Shown: piece after piece, positions 37,192 to 45,475 of the stretch
How positions within the stretch are numbered: position 1 is the first letter of the stretch
How the letters are laid out: every line of letters starts with the position of its first letter
NCBI GenBank assembly: GCA_965224675.1
Contig: CBDDAA010000004.1
Location: forward strand, 3,162,001-3,226,000
DNA: 64,000 bases
Direction: 5' to 3'
DNA from: UBA7957 sp965224675
GTDB taxonomy: Bacteria; Pseudomonadota; Gammaproteobacteria; Granulosicoccales; Granulosicoccaceae
Program-made: the position numbers and the translations under genes
Notes under the pieces: generated by a model
What the model was told of the DNA's origin: nothing
Databases searched by the model: none
The model's input: only the letters and a program-made list of their open reading frames with translations

Positions 37192-37206
37192 TGTATTTCC
37201 CCCCAA

Positions 37207-37578
37207 ACCGAACTCGCCGGCAAGTCATACCAGCTACAACCACATCACGGCAATTCAGTTGTGGAACAGTAACAGAATGCGGCAGGGACATGTGGTTTTC
37301 TGTGGGGACTGTTTGAAAAGATAGTTGCAATTTCATCTGGAGAAAATGTACCTCAATTTTCTATCTCAACTTTGCCAGGCTCTGCCAGATTATAGATCAG
37401 CCAGGTAAATTCCTGGGCCTTCTCTGAGTTGGACGGCAGTTGCGTTATCTAGCGTATTGCTTCATTTCGTGCTTCTTCACTACTATCGCTATTCTTTTCG
37501 TTTCAGCGGTAAAACACTGCTACTTTCGCCTAGAGTATTCACAATAATTCCATTCATTTGAATTGCAAACCGAGCATC
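37207..37578. other. upstream region of the GTPase-like pair
   Basis: About 370 bases without a gene between the shorter GTPase-like gene and the inverted-repeat element. It should contain the operon promoter. I see no convincing operator or terminator in it. Confidence 0.5.
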
Positions 37579-37891
37579 AGTACTCCATCAACATAGGATT
37601 GATGAATACAGAACCAAGCTAAAGCGCAAAGACGAGGCACTGTGCGTAGGGAATGGTTGGCCCTTTTCAAGCGCTGTAACGCTGTATTTGCGCTTTAGTT
37701 TGACTCCCTTCGGGCGAGTCAGAAGGCGCTCATCCACGTTGTTCCAACTCTTGCCAAGGGAACAACCATTGCCTGCAAGTTGCGCCTCGACTCGGGCTCC
37801 TGCTTCGTTCTACCTCCTCCATCCCTGGAGTCGTAGTGGCTAAGCGCTTTCTGACTCGCTGCATCTATCAATCCTATGTTGATGGAGTACT
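37579..37891. mobile_element. 313-bp miniature element with perfect 25-bp terminal inverted repeats
   Basis: The left end (37579-37603, core CATCAACATAGGATTGAT) is repeated as an exact reverse complement at 37867-37891. The interior has no open frame of note and contains further inverted segments around GCGCAAAGACGAGGC and GTATTTGCGCTTTAG. This is the structure of a non-autonomous transposable element or recombination cassette. A 21-of-25 match to the left end occurs alone at 58316-58340. The element ends 13 bases from the stop codon of the AraC-type gene. Confidence 0.7.
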
Positions 37892-37904
37892 TAGGACAGT
37901 GCAG

Positions 37905-38363
37905 TCATTTAGTTTTTAGTGTATATCCTTTTTGTACGAGTTTTACTGCAGATCTGGAATCCGTTTCAATATTTCCAAGTGTCATGCATTCAGCATATCG
38001 ATTTACCTGATCTGGAAGTTGCGCTTTTTCCAGATTATTAAGATACAATTTTCGAAACTCTTTCGGGCAACTTCCAAACTTTTTTGTAAACGCACGGGTA
38101 AACGTTCGGTTGGATGAAAACCCGCAATTATACGCAATGTCACCAATCGACTTATATTGTTGATAACAAAGCATATGCGCTGAGTTTTCAAAGCGAACTC
38201 GCTTTACCAAACCTACTGGTGATTCACCTGTGTACTGACGAAACGTACGACTAAAATGAAATTGAGACATGCATGCAACATCAGCTAACTGACCCAAATT
38301 TAAAGGCTTGTTCCAGTTTGTATGTGCATAGTTCAACACTACATTTAATCGATTAATATGCAT
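37905..38363 (-). CDS. short AraC-family regulator, probably truncated
   Basis: The 152 residues are almost entirely the AraC DNA-binding domain: the first helix-turn-helix in LGQLADVACMSQFHFSRTFR with YTGESPVGLVKRVRFENSA, and the second in SIGDIAYNCGFSSNRTFTRA with GSCPKEFRK. Most relatives continue with a 150-residue effector-binding domain; here only about 40 residues follow, ending next to the inverted-repeat element. I infer that the C-terminus was lost. It could still bind DNA as a stand-alone regulator. The start ATG is at 38363. Confidence 0.75.
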   Translation of the reverse strand: MHINRLNVVLNYAHTNWNKPLNLGQLADVACMSQFHFSRTFRQYTGESPVGLVKRVRFENSAHMLCYQQYKSIGDIAYNCGFSSNRTFTRAFTKKFGSCPKEFRKLYLNNLEKAQLPDQVNRYAECMTLGNIETDSRSAVKLVQKGYTLKTK

Positions 38364-38589
38364 TGCGTAGCTTCTGAGGCTTTTCTATACCGATTAGATA
38401 TACTTGAGAATAGTGTATCACTAATGACCGAGAATACGATAATAAATGAAATTTGATCAAAGTTATCATTCCCAAATTACCACAAAAAATCCCTGAATTA
38501 CTGACCACCCAATGGGAATAATCCGGATATTCATTTGAGTATCACAACCATACAGAAGGTCTTCAGTGGCGTAAAAAGAAAAAGCAGGA

Positions 38590-38796
38590 TTGCAAAACTG
38601 GGGGGGTATCCATAGCCTTCGTCATGCTTATGCGACACATCAGCTCTACAACGCCATGCCAATTCATGAGCTGCAAGCACAACTGGGCCATCGTAACCTG
38701 GGAACAACGGAACGCTATTTACATTGGTTACCCAATCAACGAGGAGACGCTAATACAGCCCTTGATTTAATAAAAAGACTTGCAGTGACACTATGA
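38590..38796 (+). pseudogene. C-terminal fragment of a tyrosine recombinase
   Basis: The fragment reads GGIHSLRHAYATHQLYNAMP, then IHELQAQLGHRNLGTTERYL and HWLPNQRG. This holds the catalytic HxxR and the GH...Tyr nucleophile of phage-type integrases. The N-terminal two thirds, including the first catalytic Arg, are missing; the in-frame region upstream hits a stop at 38572. It overlaps the following transposase fragment by four bases, the usual arrangement of integrase plus IS91-type transposase in this element class. Non-functional remnant. Confidence 0.82.
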
Positions 38797-39044
38797 ATAA
38801 GCCAAGCATTCAGGCTCTACTTCAAGAGCACATCGAGCACTACTTGCATAATCATCGACTGGATGGGCAAAGAATCAAAGTGTGTCGTCATTTGATTGAA
38901 TGTCATACAGCGGCGCTGGGAGGATTGCAATATGCGTGTGATTATTGTGAAACGATGACGGTTCAATATCATAGCTGTCGGGATAGACATTGCCGAAGTG
39001 TCAGCAGCGAGCGAGCACTCAATGGCGTGAAAGCATCAATGTGA
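38793..39044 (+). pseudogene. N-terminal fragment of an IS91-family transposase
   Basis: The 83 residues match the zinc-binding N-terminus of IS91-like transposases (ACDYCETMTVQYHSCRDRHC). The expected continuation PKCQ is present one frame over (CCGAAGTGTCAG near 38993), so a single-base deletion has broken the gene. The sequence after that diverges and the catalytic HUH domain is absent. With the integrase fragment just before it, this is a dead insertion-sequence remnant marking past mobile-element activity next to the GTPase-like pair. Confidence 0.82.
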
Positions 39045-39162
39045 GTCTTGTGGCTCACTTTTCAACCGTTGGGGTGACTCAGTTTTGCATTGTTGGTAAC
39101 AGAATGGGAGGGATCAGCAAAACATAAATTGTTTCAATCACAACAGCAACCAGTATTACAAC

Positions 39163-40401
39163 TTAATATAGAATCCGGTCTAATGCACTGATCAGCTTAT
39201 CCACTTCTTCACGAGTTGTATAATGAACAAAACTCAGGCGCAAAACACCGCCATCCGCATCTTCACCAAGCGCTTGCAGACAACGCAGTGCGTAAAAATC
39301 ACCCCCACCCGTCATAATACCCTGTTCAGCTAGTTTCTCGACCACAGGCGCTACGGGTTCGGCCAAGACAACCGCTACTGTAGGTGCTCTATCTTGAGCA
39401 AGTTGTGGCCCGATCAAGCGCAGATCATTTTTCCCCGAGACATAATCAAGCAAAGGCTGCAGCAATTCACTTTCATGATTACGCATCAGGTCATGCATCA
39501 GCGCACCTTTTTCGGCACTCGTGCCTGCCGTGTGATTGCCTGACTCAGTGTGATGGTCATAAAGTAACTCAAAATAGTCAACGATGCCTGCACAGGCTGC
39601 AATCTGTGCATGATCAGGCCCTGCCGGGGTAAAGCGTTTATAAAGTGAATCGGCATTAAAATAATGCCCCTGGTTGGGCAACCTCTCTGCCAATTCGCGC
39701 TTGATGAACATTACTCCTTGATGCGGTCCGTAGGTTTTATAGGTGGAGTACAGATAGATATCAGCTCCAAGTTGCTTTATATTAATAACACCATGCGGTG
39801 CGTAACTAACCCCATCAACACAGCTATAAGCACCAGCCTCTCTGGCCAGCGCACAAATTTTCGCAACTGGGTTTATCTCAGCCACAATATTTGAGCAATG
39901 GGGAAAACAGACTAATTTGACCCTTTTATCCAGTAAAGCGCGTAGCCCTTCCAGGGGTAAATGACCCGAGTTAGGGTCAAGCTTCCACTCACGCACTTCA
40001 ATACCTCTTTCCTGCAATCGCCGCCAGGGGCCGGTATTGGCTTCATGATCTTGATTGCTGACAATGATCGCATCACCTGATGTCAGCATTTGTGCAAAGG
40101 CTTGAGCCAAAACATAAGTGTTTTGCGTAGTGGATGGACCGAAACTCAGCTCATCTGTTGCAACCCCGGTTATTGCGGCAAGTCTGTTTCTCGCTTCATC
40201 CATTTCCTCTCCGCCAAGGCGTGAAGCCTCATAAGGCCCAAAGGGTTGGACTTTACGCTGAGTATAATATCGGGTCAGTCGCTCGATTACCTGCCGACAG
40301 GTATAAGACCCGCCCGCGTTTTCAAAAAACGCCTGCCCTTGCAGAGACGGTTCCGAAAAAGCCGGAAACTGGCTGCGTACAAAATCAATATCAAGCCGCA
40401 T
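39163..40401 (-). CDS. class V aminotransferase / cysteine-desulfurase-like PLP enzyme
   Basis: A 412-residue PLP-dependent fold type I enzyme. The N-terminus has FFENAGGSYTCRQVIERL; cofactor motifs are SNQDHEANTGPW, YSCVDGVSYAPHGVI and the Schiff-base lysine in LYSTYKTYGPHQGVMF; the C-terminus has GGVLRLSFVHYTTREEVDKL. This resembles the VC1184-type cysteine-desulfurase-like subfamily, whose real substrate is not settled. I chose the ATG at 40401 because GGAG lies about seven bases upstream; an ATG at 40413 is also in frame. It stands alone, with no iron-sulfur assembly genes nearby. Confidence 0.85.
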   Translation of the reverse strand: MRLDIDFVRSQFPAFSEPSLQGQAFFENAGGSYTCRQVIERLTRYYTQRKVQPFGPYEASRLGGEEMDEARNRLAAITGVATDELSFGPSTTQNTYVLAQAFAQMLTSGDAIIVSNQDHEANTGPWRRLQERGIEVREWKLDPNSGHLPLEGLRALLDKRVKLVCFPHCSNIVAEINPVAKICALAREAGAYSCVDGVSYAPHGVINIKQLGADIYLYSTYKTYGPHQGVMFIKRELAERLPNQGHYFNADSLYKRFTPAGPDHAQIAACAGIVDYFELLYDHHTESGNHTAGTSAEKGALMHDLMRNHESELLQPLLDYVSGKNDLRLIGPQLAQDRAPTVAVVLAEPVAPVVEKLAEQGIMTGGGDFYALRCLQALGEDADGGVLRLSFVHYTTREEVDKLISALDRILY

Positions 40402-40413
40402 ATAATTCTCCAA

Positions 40414-40862
40414 TCAAAGTATTACTGAACTTCATTTAAAATCAGGCACTTACCTAGCGCTGGAAATTCATATAATTGAAAACTGGAACAGACCCCAACG
40501 TTTGAAGCAAGCACTCAATAATCCTGACAGGATCTGCTCTATTCTACTGTTTTTTCAGATAATCGTATCATCAGCAAGCCCTGCCACCTTTAAAAAAGTT
40601 TGATGTTGAATAAATTCTTGAACGATTTACCAAAGCCACTGCCACACATAGAGAGAACTATGCTGTTGTGTTCTATTTACACGGTGCAAGACATAACACT
40701 ATAAGTTGATGAGTACACAAAAAGGTATTCCAATACAATTACTCACAGAGCTTACACAATAACCTTCAATATGAAAAAACGATTGATAAAAATAAATTAT
40801 ATCTATGTTGCTCAGTTAATTTGGGTAAAACACAGAATACCCTCCAGGGAAAATCACAGTTT
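40414..40862. other. divergent intergenic region before the histidine kinase gene
   Basis: Contains the divergent promoters of the PLP enzyme and the kinase-P460-ABC set. I see no RNA gene, repeat or strong dyad. A TTG at 40821 opens the kinase frame earlier but is a poor start. Confidence 0.5.
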
Positions 40863-42260
40863 ATGAAATCTTTGCGTTCGAAGGTGTTCTTAGGCGTGTT
40901 GGCTGGGTTGTTGCTGGTCACACTGGCTGCTGAAGTCGTCCTGTACCGCCAGGCAATTTCATTCGCTGAAAAGGAGTTATTGAATTCGCTTAAACGATAC
41001 GCAATTGCACTGACAGAAGTTGTCTACGTCGATTCAAATGATCAATTGCACTTCAACAAGAGCTGGGAGAAGAACTTAAAAATCGGTCTGAATGATCGCG
41101 CTGATTTTTTTGAATTCAAAACGCTTGACAGCCAGTTTATCACTGATTCACATAACCTTGGCGGTGAAAGTCTACCTGAACCCGGCACAGATCGCGGATA
41201 TAAATTAGTTGACTACGGGAGGATTCTGCTCGGTGTCTATGAGTATCATTTCAATCTCTCTGCCCAAGACCGGAAACATTTAACATTTAAGTTATTGGTG
41301 GCAAATAATACGGGCTTGGTCAAAACTGCCAGAAAATCGACAATGCGCACCTTGTTACTGTTTACACCATTGATCCTTCTCGCCGCTTTCGGTGTAAGTT
41401 TCGCACTGACCGCAATAATCCTCGCCTCAATCTCAAAATTTAGAACACGTGTAGTGGAACTTGAGCAGACAGATACAAAATCTCGTCTCAATTTAAATGA
41501 TGTGGATACTGAAATGAAACCACTCGGCCAGGCACTTAACAAATTCATTGATCAGATCAACCAGCAGTTGCTTAACGAATCCAGGTTGTTGGCTGAAACC
41601 GCTCATGAACTTCATACACCATTGGTGAACATGCACACCGAGATTAGATTTCTGCAAAAGGGCAATCCGACGATTAAAGACTATAAGTATGGCCTGAAAG
41701 AAGTTGAAAGAGGCGTCATCGCGCTACAGCGAATGACCGATAATATGCTTATGCTTAACCGCATTGAGAGCGGGAAATACCATCCTGGATTGAGCCTTCT
41801 TGATTTACGAGATGAAATTCAGCGATTTTTAAAAAAAATCAAAAAAGAGCTTACCGAAGAAGGCGTATCCGTCAGACTACAGGGAGATCAGGTGATGGTA
41901 TGTTGTAATCGGGTTGTCATTAATCTGATTATAAAGCAGCTCATCAAAAATGCAAGCATGTACGCACCAGGTTCACCCATTGATATTAGCTGGAAACGGG
42001 TAGAAGACAAAGTATCACTGCACATAGACGATAACGGACAAGGAATTGCGAAATCTGAACGCGAGCTGATCTTTAACCGACTTTATCGCATCACAGATCC
42101 GAATCATTCCCGCCCCAGTGGCAGTGGTCTGGGTCTTTCATTGGTCAGATTGTATGCAAAGTCAGTCAACGCGACGGTTCAATGTCATGAATCAGCGACA
42201 GGTGGTGCACGTTTTACCATCGCCCTGCCTACAAAGTGCCAGACAGAAGATGGTTTATAA
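40863..42260 (+). CDS. membrane sensor histidine kinase (orphan)
   Basis: A 465-residue two-transmembrane sensor kinase. Membrane helix 1 is at about residues 8-28 (VFLGVLAGLLLVTLAAEVVL), a periplasmic sensor of about 130 residues follows, and helix 2 is at about 165-190 (LLLFTPLILLAAFGVSFALT). Then come a HAMP-like linker, the dimerisation/phosphoacceptor motif LAETAHELHTPLVNM, and the ATPase domain with LIKQLIKNASMYAPG (N), DDNGQGI (G1), FNRLYRI (F) and GSGLGLSLV (G2). I chose ATG 40863 over the earlier TTG. No response regulator is encoded beside it. It is followed 72 bases later by a P460-like cytochrome, which suggests it senses or controls that system. Confidence 0.88.
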   Translation: MKSLRSKVFLGVLAGLLLVTLAAEVVLYRQAISFAEKELLNSLKRYAIALTEVVYVDSNDQLHFNKSWEKNLKIGLNDRADFFEFKTLDSQFITDSHNLGGESLPEPGTDRGYKLVDYGRILLGVYEYHFNLSAQDRKHLTFKLLVANNTGLVKTARKSTMRTLLLFTPLILLAAFGVSFALTAIILASISKFRTRVVELEQTDTKSRLNLNDVDTEMKPLGQALNKFIDQINQQLLNESRLLAETAHELHTPLVNMHTEIRFLQKGNPTIKDYKYGLKEVERGVIALQRMTDNMLMLNRIESGKYHPGLSLLDLRDEIQRFLKKIKKELTEEGVSVRLQGDQVMVCCNRVVINLIIKQLIKNASMYAPGSPIDISWKRVEDKVSLHIDDNGQGIAKSERELIFNRLYRITDPNHSRPSGSGLGLSLVRLYAKSVNATVQCHESATGGARFTIALPTKCQTEDGL

Positions 42261-42332
42261 CGGTTAATTAACCTTTGAGGTGTTTTTTGTAAAAAAACAA
42301 ACTCTTTTCACCCTGATAGAGGCATTATTTAA

Positions 42333-42878
42333 ATGAAACTAAAACTAATAAGCTTAATGGGTGCAGTGATCATTGCTGCAATTATGGGCAATATCCAATT
42401 GGTGGATGCAGAATCTGAGCAATTTGGCGATGCCGACAATGTCGCTTTTGCTAAAAAGCTGTGGCAAGCGATGGAAGATCTTAATTTGACAGGCAATTCA
42501 TTAAAGCCCGATAAACCCTACACAGGAATCCATCCTCATGGCACGGTGCTGGAAACACTTATTGACAAGATAATTGTTGATGATCGTGAAGGCGAGGTAT
42601 TACTAAAACGCAACTATGGCGGTGCGGGTGTATCAATCGCTAGCGTTGGCAGCAATCGGGAAAAATTTCTTAACGATCTGACCGTAATGTTTAAACGGGA
42701 GAAAGGCTATGATGACGACAATCAGGATTGGTTCTGGGCCAAATTTAATTCTGATGGTAGCCTGGACATGAATCCAAGGGGGAAAAAACTGGCAGGGCGC
42801 CTGGCCAAAGGCAAAGCAAAAGGCTGTATTGCATGCCATAAGGGAGCACCTGGTGGAGACTATCTTTTTGTTAAGTAA
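42333..42878 (+). CDS. cytochrome P460-like exported heme protein
   Basis: A 181-residue exported protein. A signal peptide (LISLMGAVIIAAIMGNIQLV) is followed by a compact domain whose C-terminus carries one heme c motif, KGCIACHKGAPGGDYLF, with CxxCH at residues 165-169. The preceding WFWAKFNSDGSLDMNPRGK stretch also matches the cytochrome P460 family. Known P460 proteins oxidise hydroxylamine or detoxify NO-related compounds, using a lysine-crosslinked heme; I cannot assign the crosslinking lysine here. It lies between a sensor kinase and a degenerate ABC protein on the same strand, with 72- and 39-base gaps. Confidence 0.82.
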   Translation: MKLKLISLMGAVIIAAIMGNIQLVDAESEQFGDADNVAFAKKLWQAMEDLNLTGNSLKPDKPYTGIHPHGTVLETLIDKIIVDDREGEVLLKRNYGGAGVSIASVGSNREKFLNDLTVMFKREKGYDDDNQDWFWAKFNSDGSLDMNPRGKKLAGRLAKGKAKGCIACHKGAPGGDYLFVK

Positions 42879-42917
42879 AAATGTTAGTCAGTAAACTGCG
42901 ACACTAGTGCTGCAACC

Positions 42918-45455
42918 ATGCAAAAAACAATAAACCAATTTATCTGGAAATACAGTGCCCGTCAGCAGATTATACTGGCTGCGGTGACTATCGGCTATTT
43001 CCCGATACTCTACGCAATGCTTGAATTGCCAAAAATCATTATCAATAACGCCATTTCATCTCCGGTAACACAGCAGTTTTTAGATTATACCCTGGGACCT
43101 GTTGCATTCCTGGTCACCCTTTGCCTGATCTATTTTGTACTGTATGTGACCAGCGGACTTATCAAACTGGTTATCAATATCAAAAAAGGCATTATGGGCG
43201 AACGCATGGTACGCCGGTTGCGTTATGAGTTGATTGAACAAGTGCTGCGATTTCCTATTCAGCGCTTCCGAAAAATATCACAAGGTGAAATTATTTCCCA
43301 AATCACTTCAGAAGCAGAACCGCTGAATGGATATATCAGTGATGCACTGGCACTGCCTTTGTTCCAGGGAGGCACTATGATTACGGTTCTGTCTTTTATG
43401 TTTATCCAGAATTTCTGGTTGGGTCTGGCATCAGTTGTATTAATACCATTACAGATCTTTCTTATTCCAAAATTACAACACCAGATCAATATTCTCAATC
43501 GCGAACGAGTGCGACACAGAAGGCAATTGTCTGAACATATCGGTGAGACCGTCAGTGGCGCTCAGGCTATTCGCATCCATGGTGTGCAGCGTTATGTGTT
43601 GGCTAATTTCTCGATGCGAATGAATAACCTGTTTAAGATAAGAGTCCAACTCTATAAAAAGAAGTTTTTGATGAAGTTTTTAAACAACTTTATCAATCAG
43701 ATAACCCCTTTTTTCTTCTATCTGATCGGTGGCATTCTGGTACTCAATGGACAACTTACCATCGGTGCGTTAGTTGCAGCACTTGCAGCACATAAAGACA
43801 TGGTATCGCCATGGAAAGAAATACTTAAATATTATCAGATACAGCAGGACGCAAAAATCAAGTACGAACAGCTAATTGAATGCTTCGACATTGAAAATCT
43901 CGACGATTCGGATTACACCACCTCAGTTGACCGTCGTGAACAACAATCAATTTTTCCACTTAGCTTTAACGATGTAGTGACTGAAGATAATGGTCATAGG
44001 GTATTGGAAGGATTAAAGTTCAAGCTTGACGCTGGTGAGCATTTGGCTATTATCGAACCGGATTCAGAAAAACGCGCACACATTGCAGAATTGATTTTGA
44101 GTCTGCGTGATCCAGACTATGGCAGCATCTGGTTAGGCGACACGCTTTTAAGTAACGTACCTGGCAGCGTAAAAAGCCGAAGATTAGCCTATCAACCATC
44201 CTCACCGCCCATTTTTAATACATCGATGTACGAAAATATTCTGCTTAGCATTAAACACCAGCCTTCAAGAAATATGAGCACCACTGATGCAGAGGAAGCG
44301 GTTCGCTCGGGCAATAGCGATGATAGTTATGAAGCTGACTGGCATGATTACCCTGATTATCAATTTAAAGATGACGATGAATTATATGATTGGTATGTCA
44401 GTGCAATGCAGGCGACCTGCGAGAATCGGAACATGACACGCAACGGATTATTTCGCTATTTAATGGATAGTCATTCGACCCGGGAGACGGATCAATTTGT
44501 TAAATTAAGGGAATCCGTACTTGAAGAATTAGAACGAGAAAATCTCAAAATAACGCCGTTTGACGAAAAAGCCTGGTATCCAAATTTATCAATTGCTGAG
44601 AACCTTGCATTTGGAAAAATTATTCAAGGCAGAGCCACCCCTGGAGAGATGTTGCAATCGGATGACGTGGATCAAATCCTGCATGCCAATGGATTTGACA
44701 AAATCATTGAGCAAATTGGTCAGCAAATCGCACAGTTAATCAGCCATGGCCTGTCGGCAGACTATACACGCGAACAGACAATGTTTGACTTTAAAATACT
44801 ATCCGACAGTCAGGCTATTGAAATTCTGAACAGAACCCGTCGTTTAGTACGCAAGCACCCAACCCATTACACTGCAAAAGACAAGTCAGATTTCATGCAG
44901 TTGTTTTTAAATCTGGTACTTGAAGATCATACTGACATCAAACTTCCAGGCTCTGTGATTAGCAAAATAATTTTTTTGCGCGACGAAATAGATAATGTTC
45001 TTAGCACAAGCCAGCGCAGTCAAATACCGAGCTTTGAGTTCGATGAATATCACCCCGGATTAACGGTACTTGAAAACCTGCTTTTTGGGCAATTACCCAA
45101 TGACATTGACAACAAGACCCAGGAGGCGATTTTAACCGTCATCTGCCGGATGATCGAAAATGCAGGACTCGACAGGGAAATCATGCTGCTAACCCTCAAA
45201 GGCGTGGAAACAGGGATTGGTGGATCACTCTTATCGGCAACATCAAAACAGGGGATGCCCTTGGTTCGTGCGTTAATCAAGAAACCGGAAATACTGGTCG
45301 TCAATGATGGCTTGACCATTTATAGCGAACCCGAGCAATTAAAAATAAAAGATAACATCGGTCGGTTACTGCCAAAAACAGCGATTTTATGGCTAAGTGA
45401 GGAGCTAAAAGATGAAAAGGCATTTGACCGAGTGATCCACCTGGCAGCCTGTTGA
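42918..45455 (+). CDS. ABC-exporter-like protein with degenerate, expanded nucleotide-binding domain
   Basis: An 845-residue fusion. Residues about 1-330 are a type I exporter membrane domain (GLIKLVINIKKGIMGERMVR, RKISQGEIISQITSEAE). The following domain aligns with an ABC ATPase but its motifs are lost: where Walker A should be stands LAIIEPDSEKRAHIAELIL (about 377-395); the signature region reads LLSATSKQGMPLVRAL; Walker B reads EILVVNDGL with no catalytic Glu; and the switch His is replaced by LWLSEEL. Between Q-loop and signature lies an insert of about 320 residues with repeated ENLxFG-type strings (MYENILLS, IAENLAFGK, VLENLLFGQ). It probably cannot hydrolyse ATP normally. It could serve as a membrane scaffold or dimerise with an active partner. 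The stop lies inside a repeat-like tail. Confidence 0.82.
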   Translation: MQKTINQFIWKYSARQQIILAAVTIGYFPILYAMLELPKIIINNAISSPVTQQFLDYTLGPVAFLVTLCLIYFVLYVTSGLIKLVINIKKGIMGERMVRRLRYELIEQVLRFPIQRFRKISQGEIISQITSEAEPLNGYISDALALPLFQGGTMITVLSFMFIQNFWLGLASVVLIPLQIFLIPKLQHQINILNRERVRHRRQLSEHIGETVSGAQAIRIHGVQRYVLANFSMRMNNLFKIRVQLYKKKFLMKFLNNFINQITPFFFYLIGGILVLNGQLTIGALVAALAAHKDMVSPWKEILKYYQIQQDAKIKYEQLIECFDIENLDDSDYTTSVDRREQQSIFPLSFNDVVTEDNGHRVLEGLKFKLDAGEHLAIIEPDSEKRAHIAELILSLRDPDYGSIWLGDTLLSNVPGSVKSRRLAYQPSSPPIFNTSMYENILLSIKHQPSRNMSTTDAEEAVRSGNSDDSYEADWHDYPDYQFKDDDELYDWYVSAMQATCENRNMTRNGLFRYLMDSHSTRETDQFVKLRESVLEELERENLKITPFDEKAWYPNLSIAENLAFGKIIQGRATPGEMLQSDDVDQILHANGFDKIIEQIGQQIAQLISHGLSADYTREQTMFDFKILSDSQAIEILNRTRRLVRKHPTHYTAKDKSDFMQLFLNLVLEDHTDIKLPGSVISKIIFLRDEIDNVLSTSQRSQIPSFEFDEYHPGLTVLENLLFGQLPNDIDNKTQEAILTVICRMIENAGLDREIMLLTLKGVETGIGGSLLSATSKQGMPLVRALIKKPEILVVNDGLTIYSEPEQLKIKDNIGRLLPKTAILWLSEELKDEKAFDRVIHLAAC

Positions 45456-45475
45456 AAGAGGCTAATACCCGCTAA

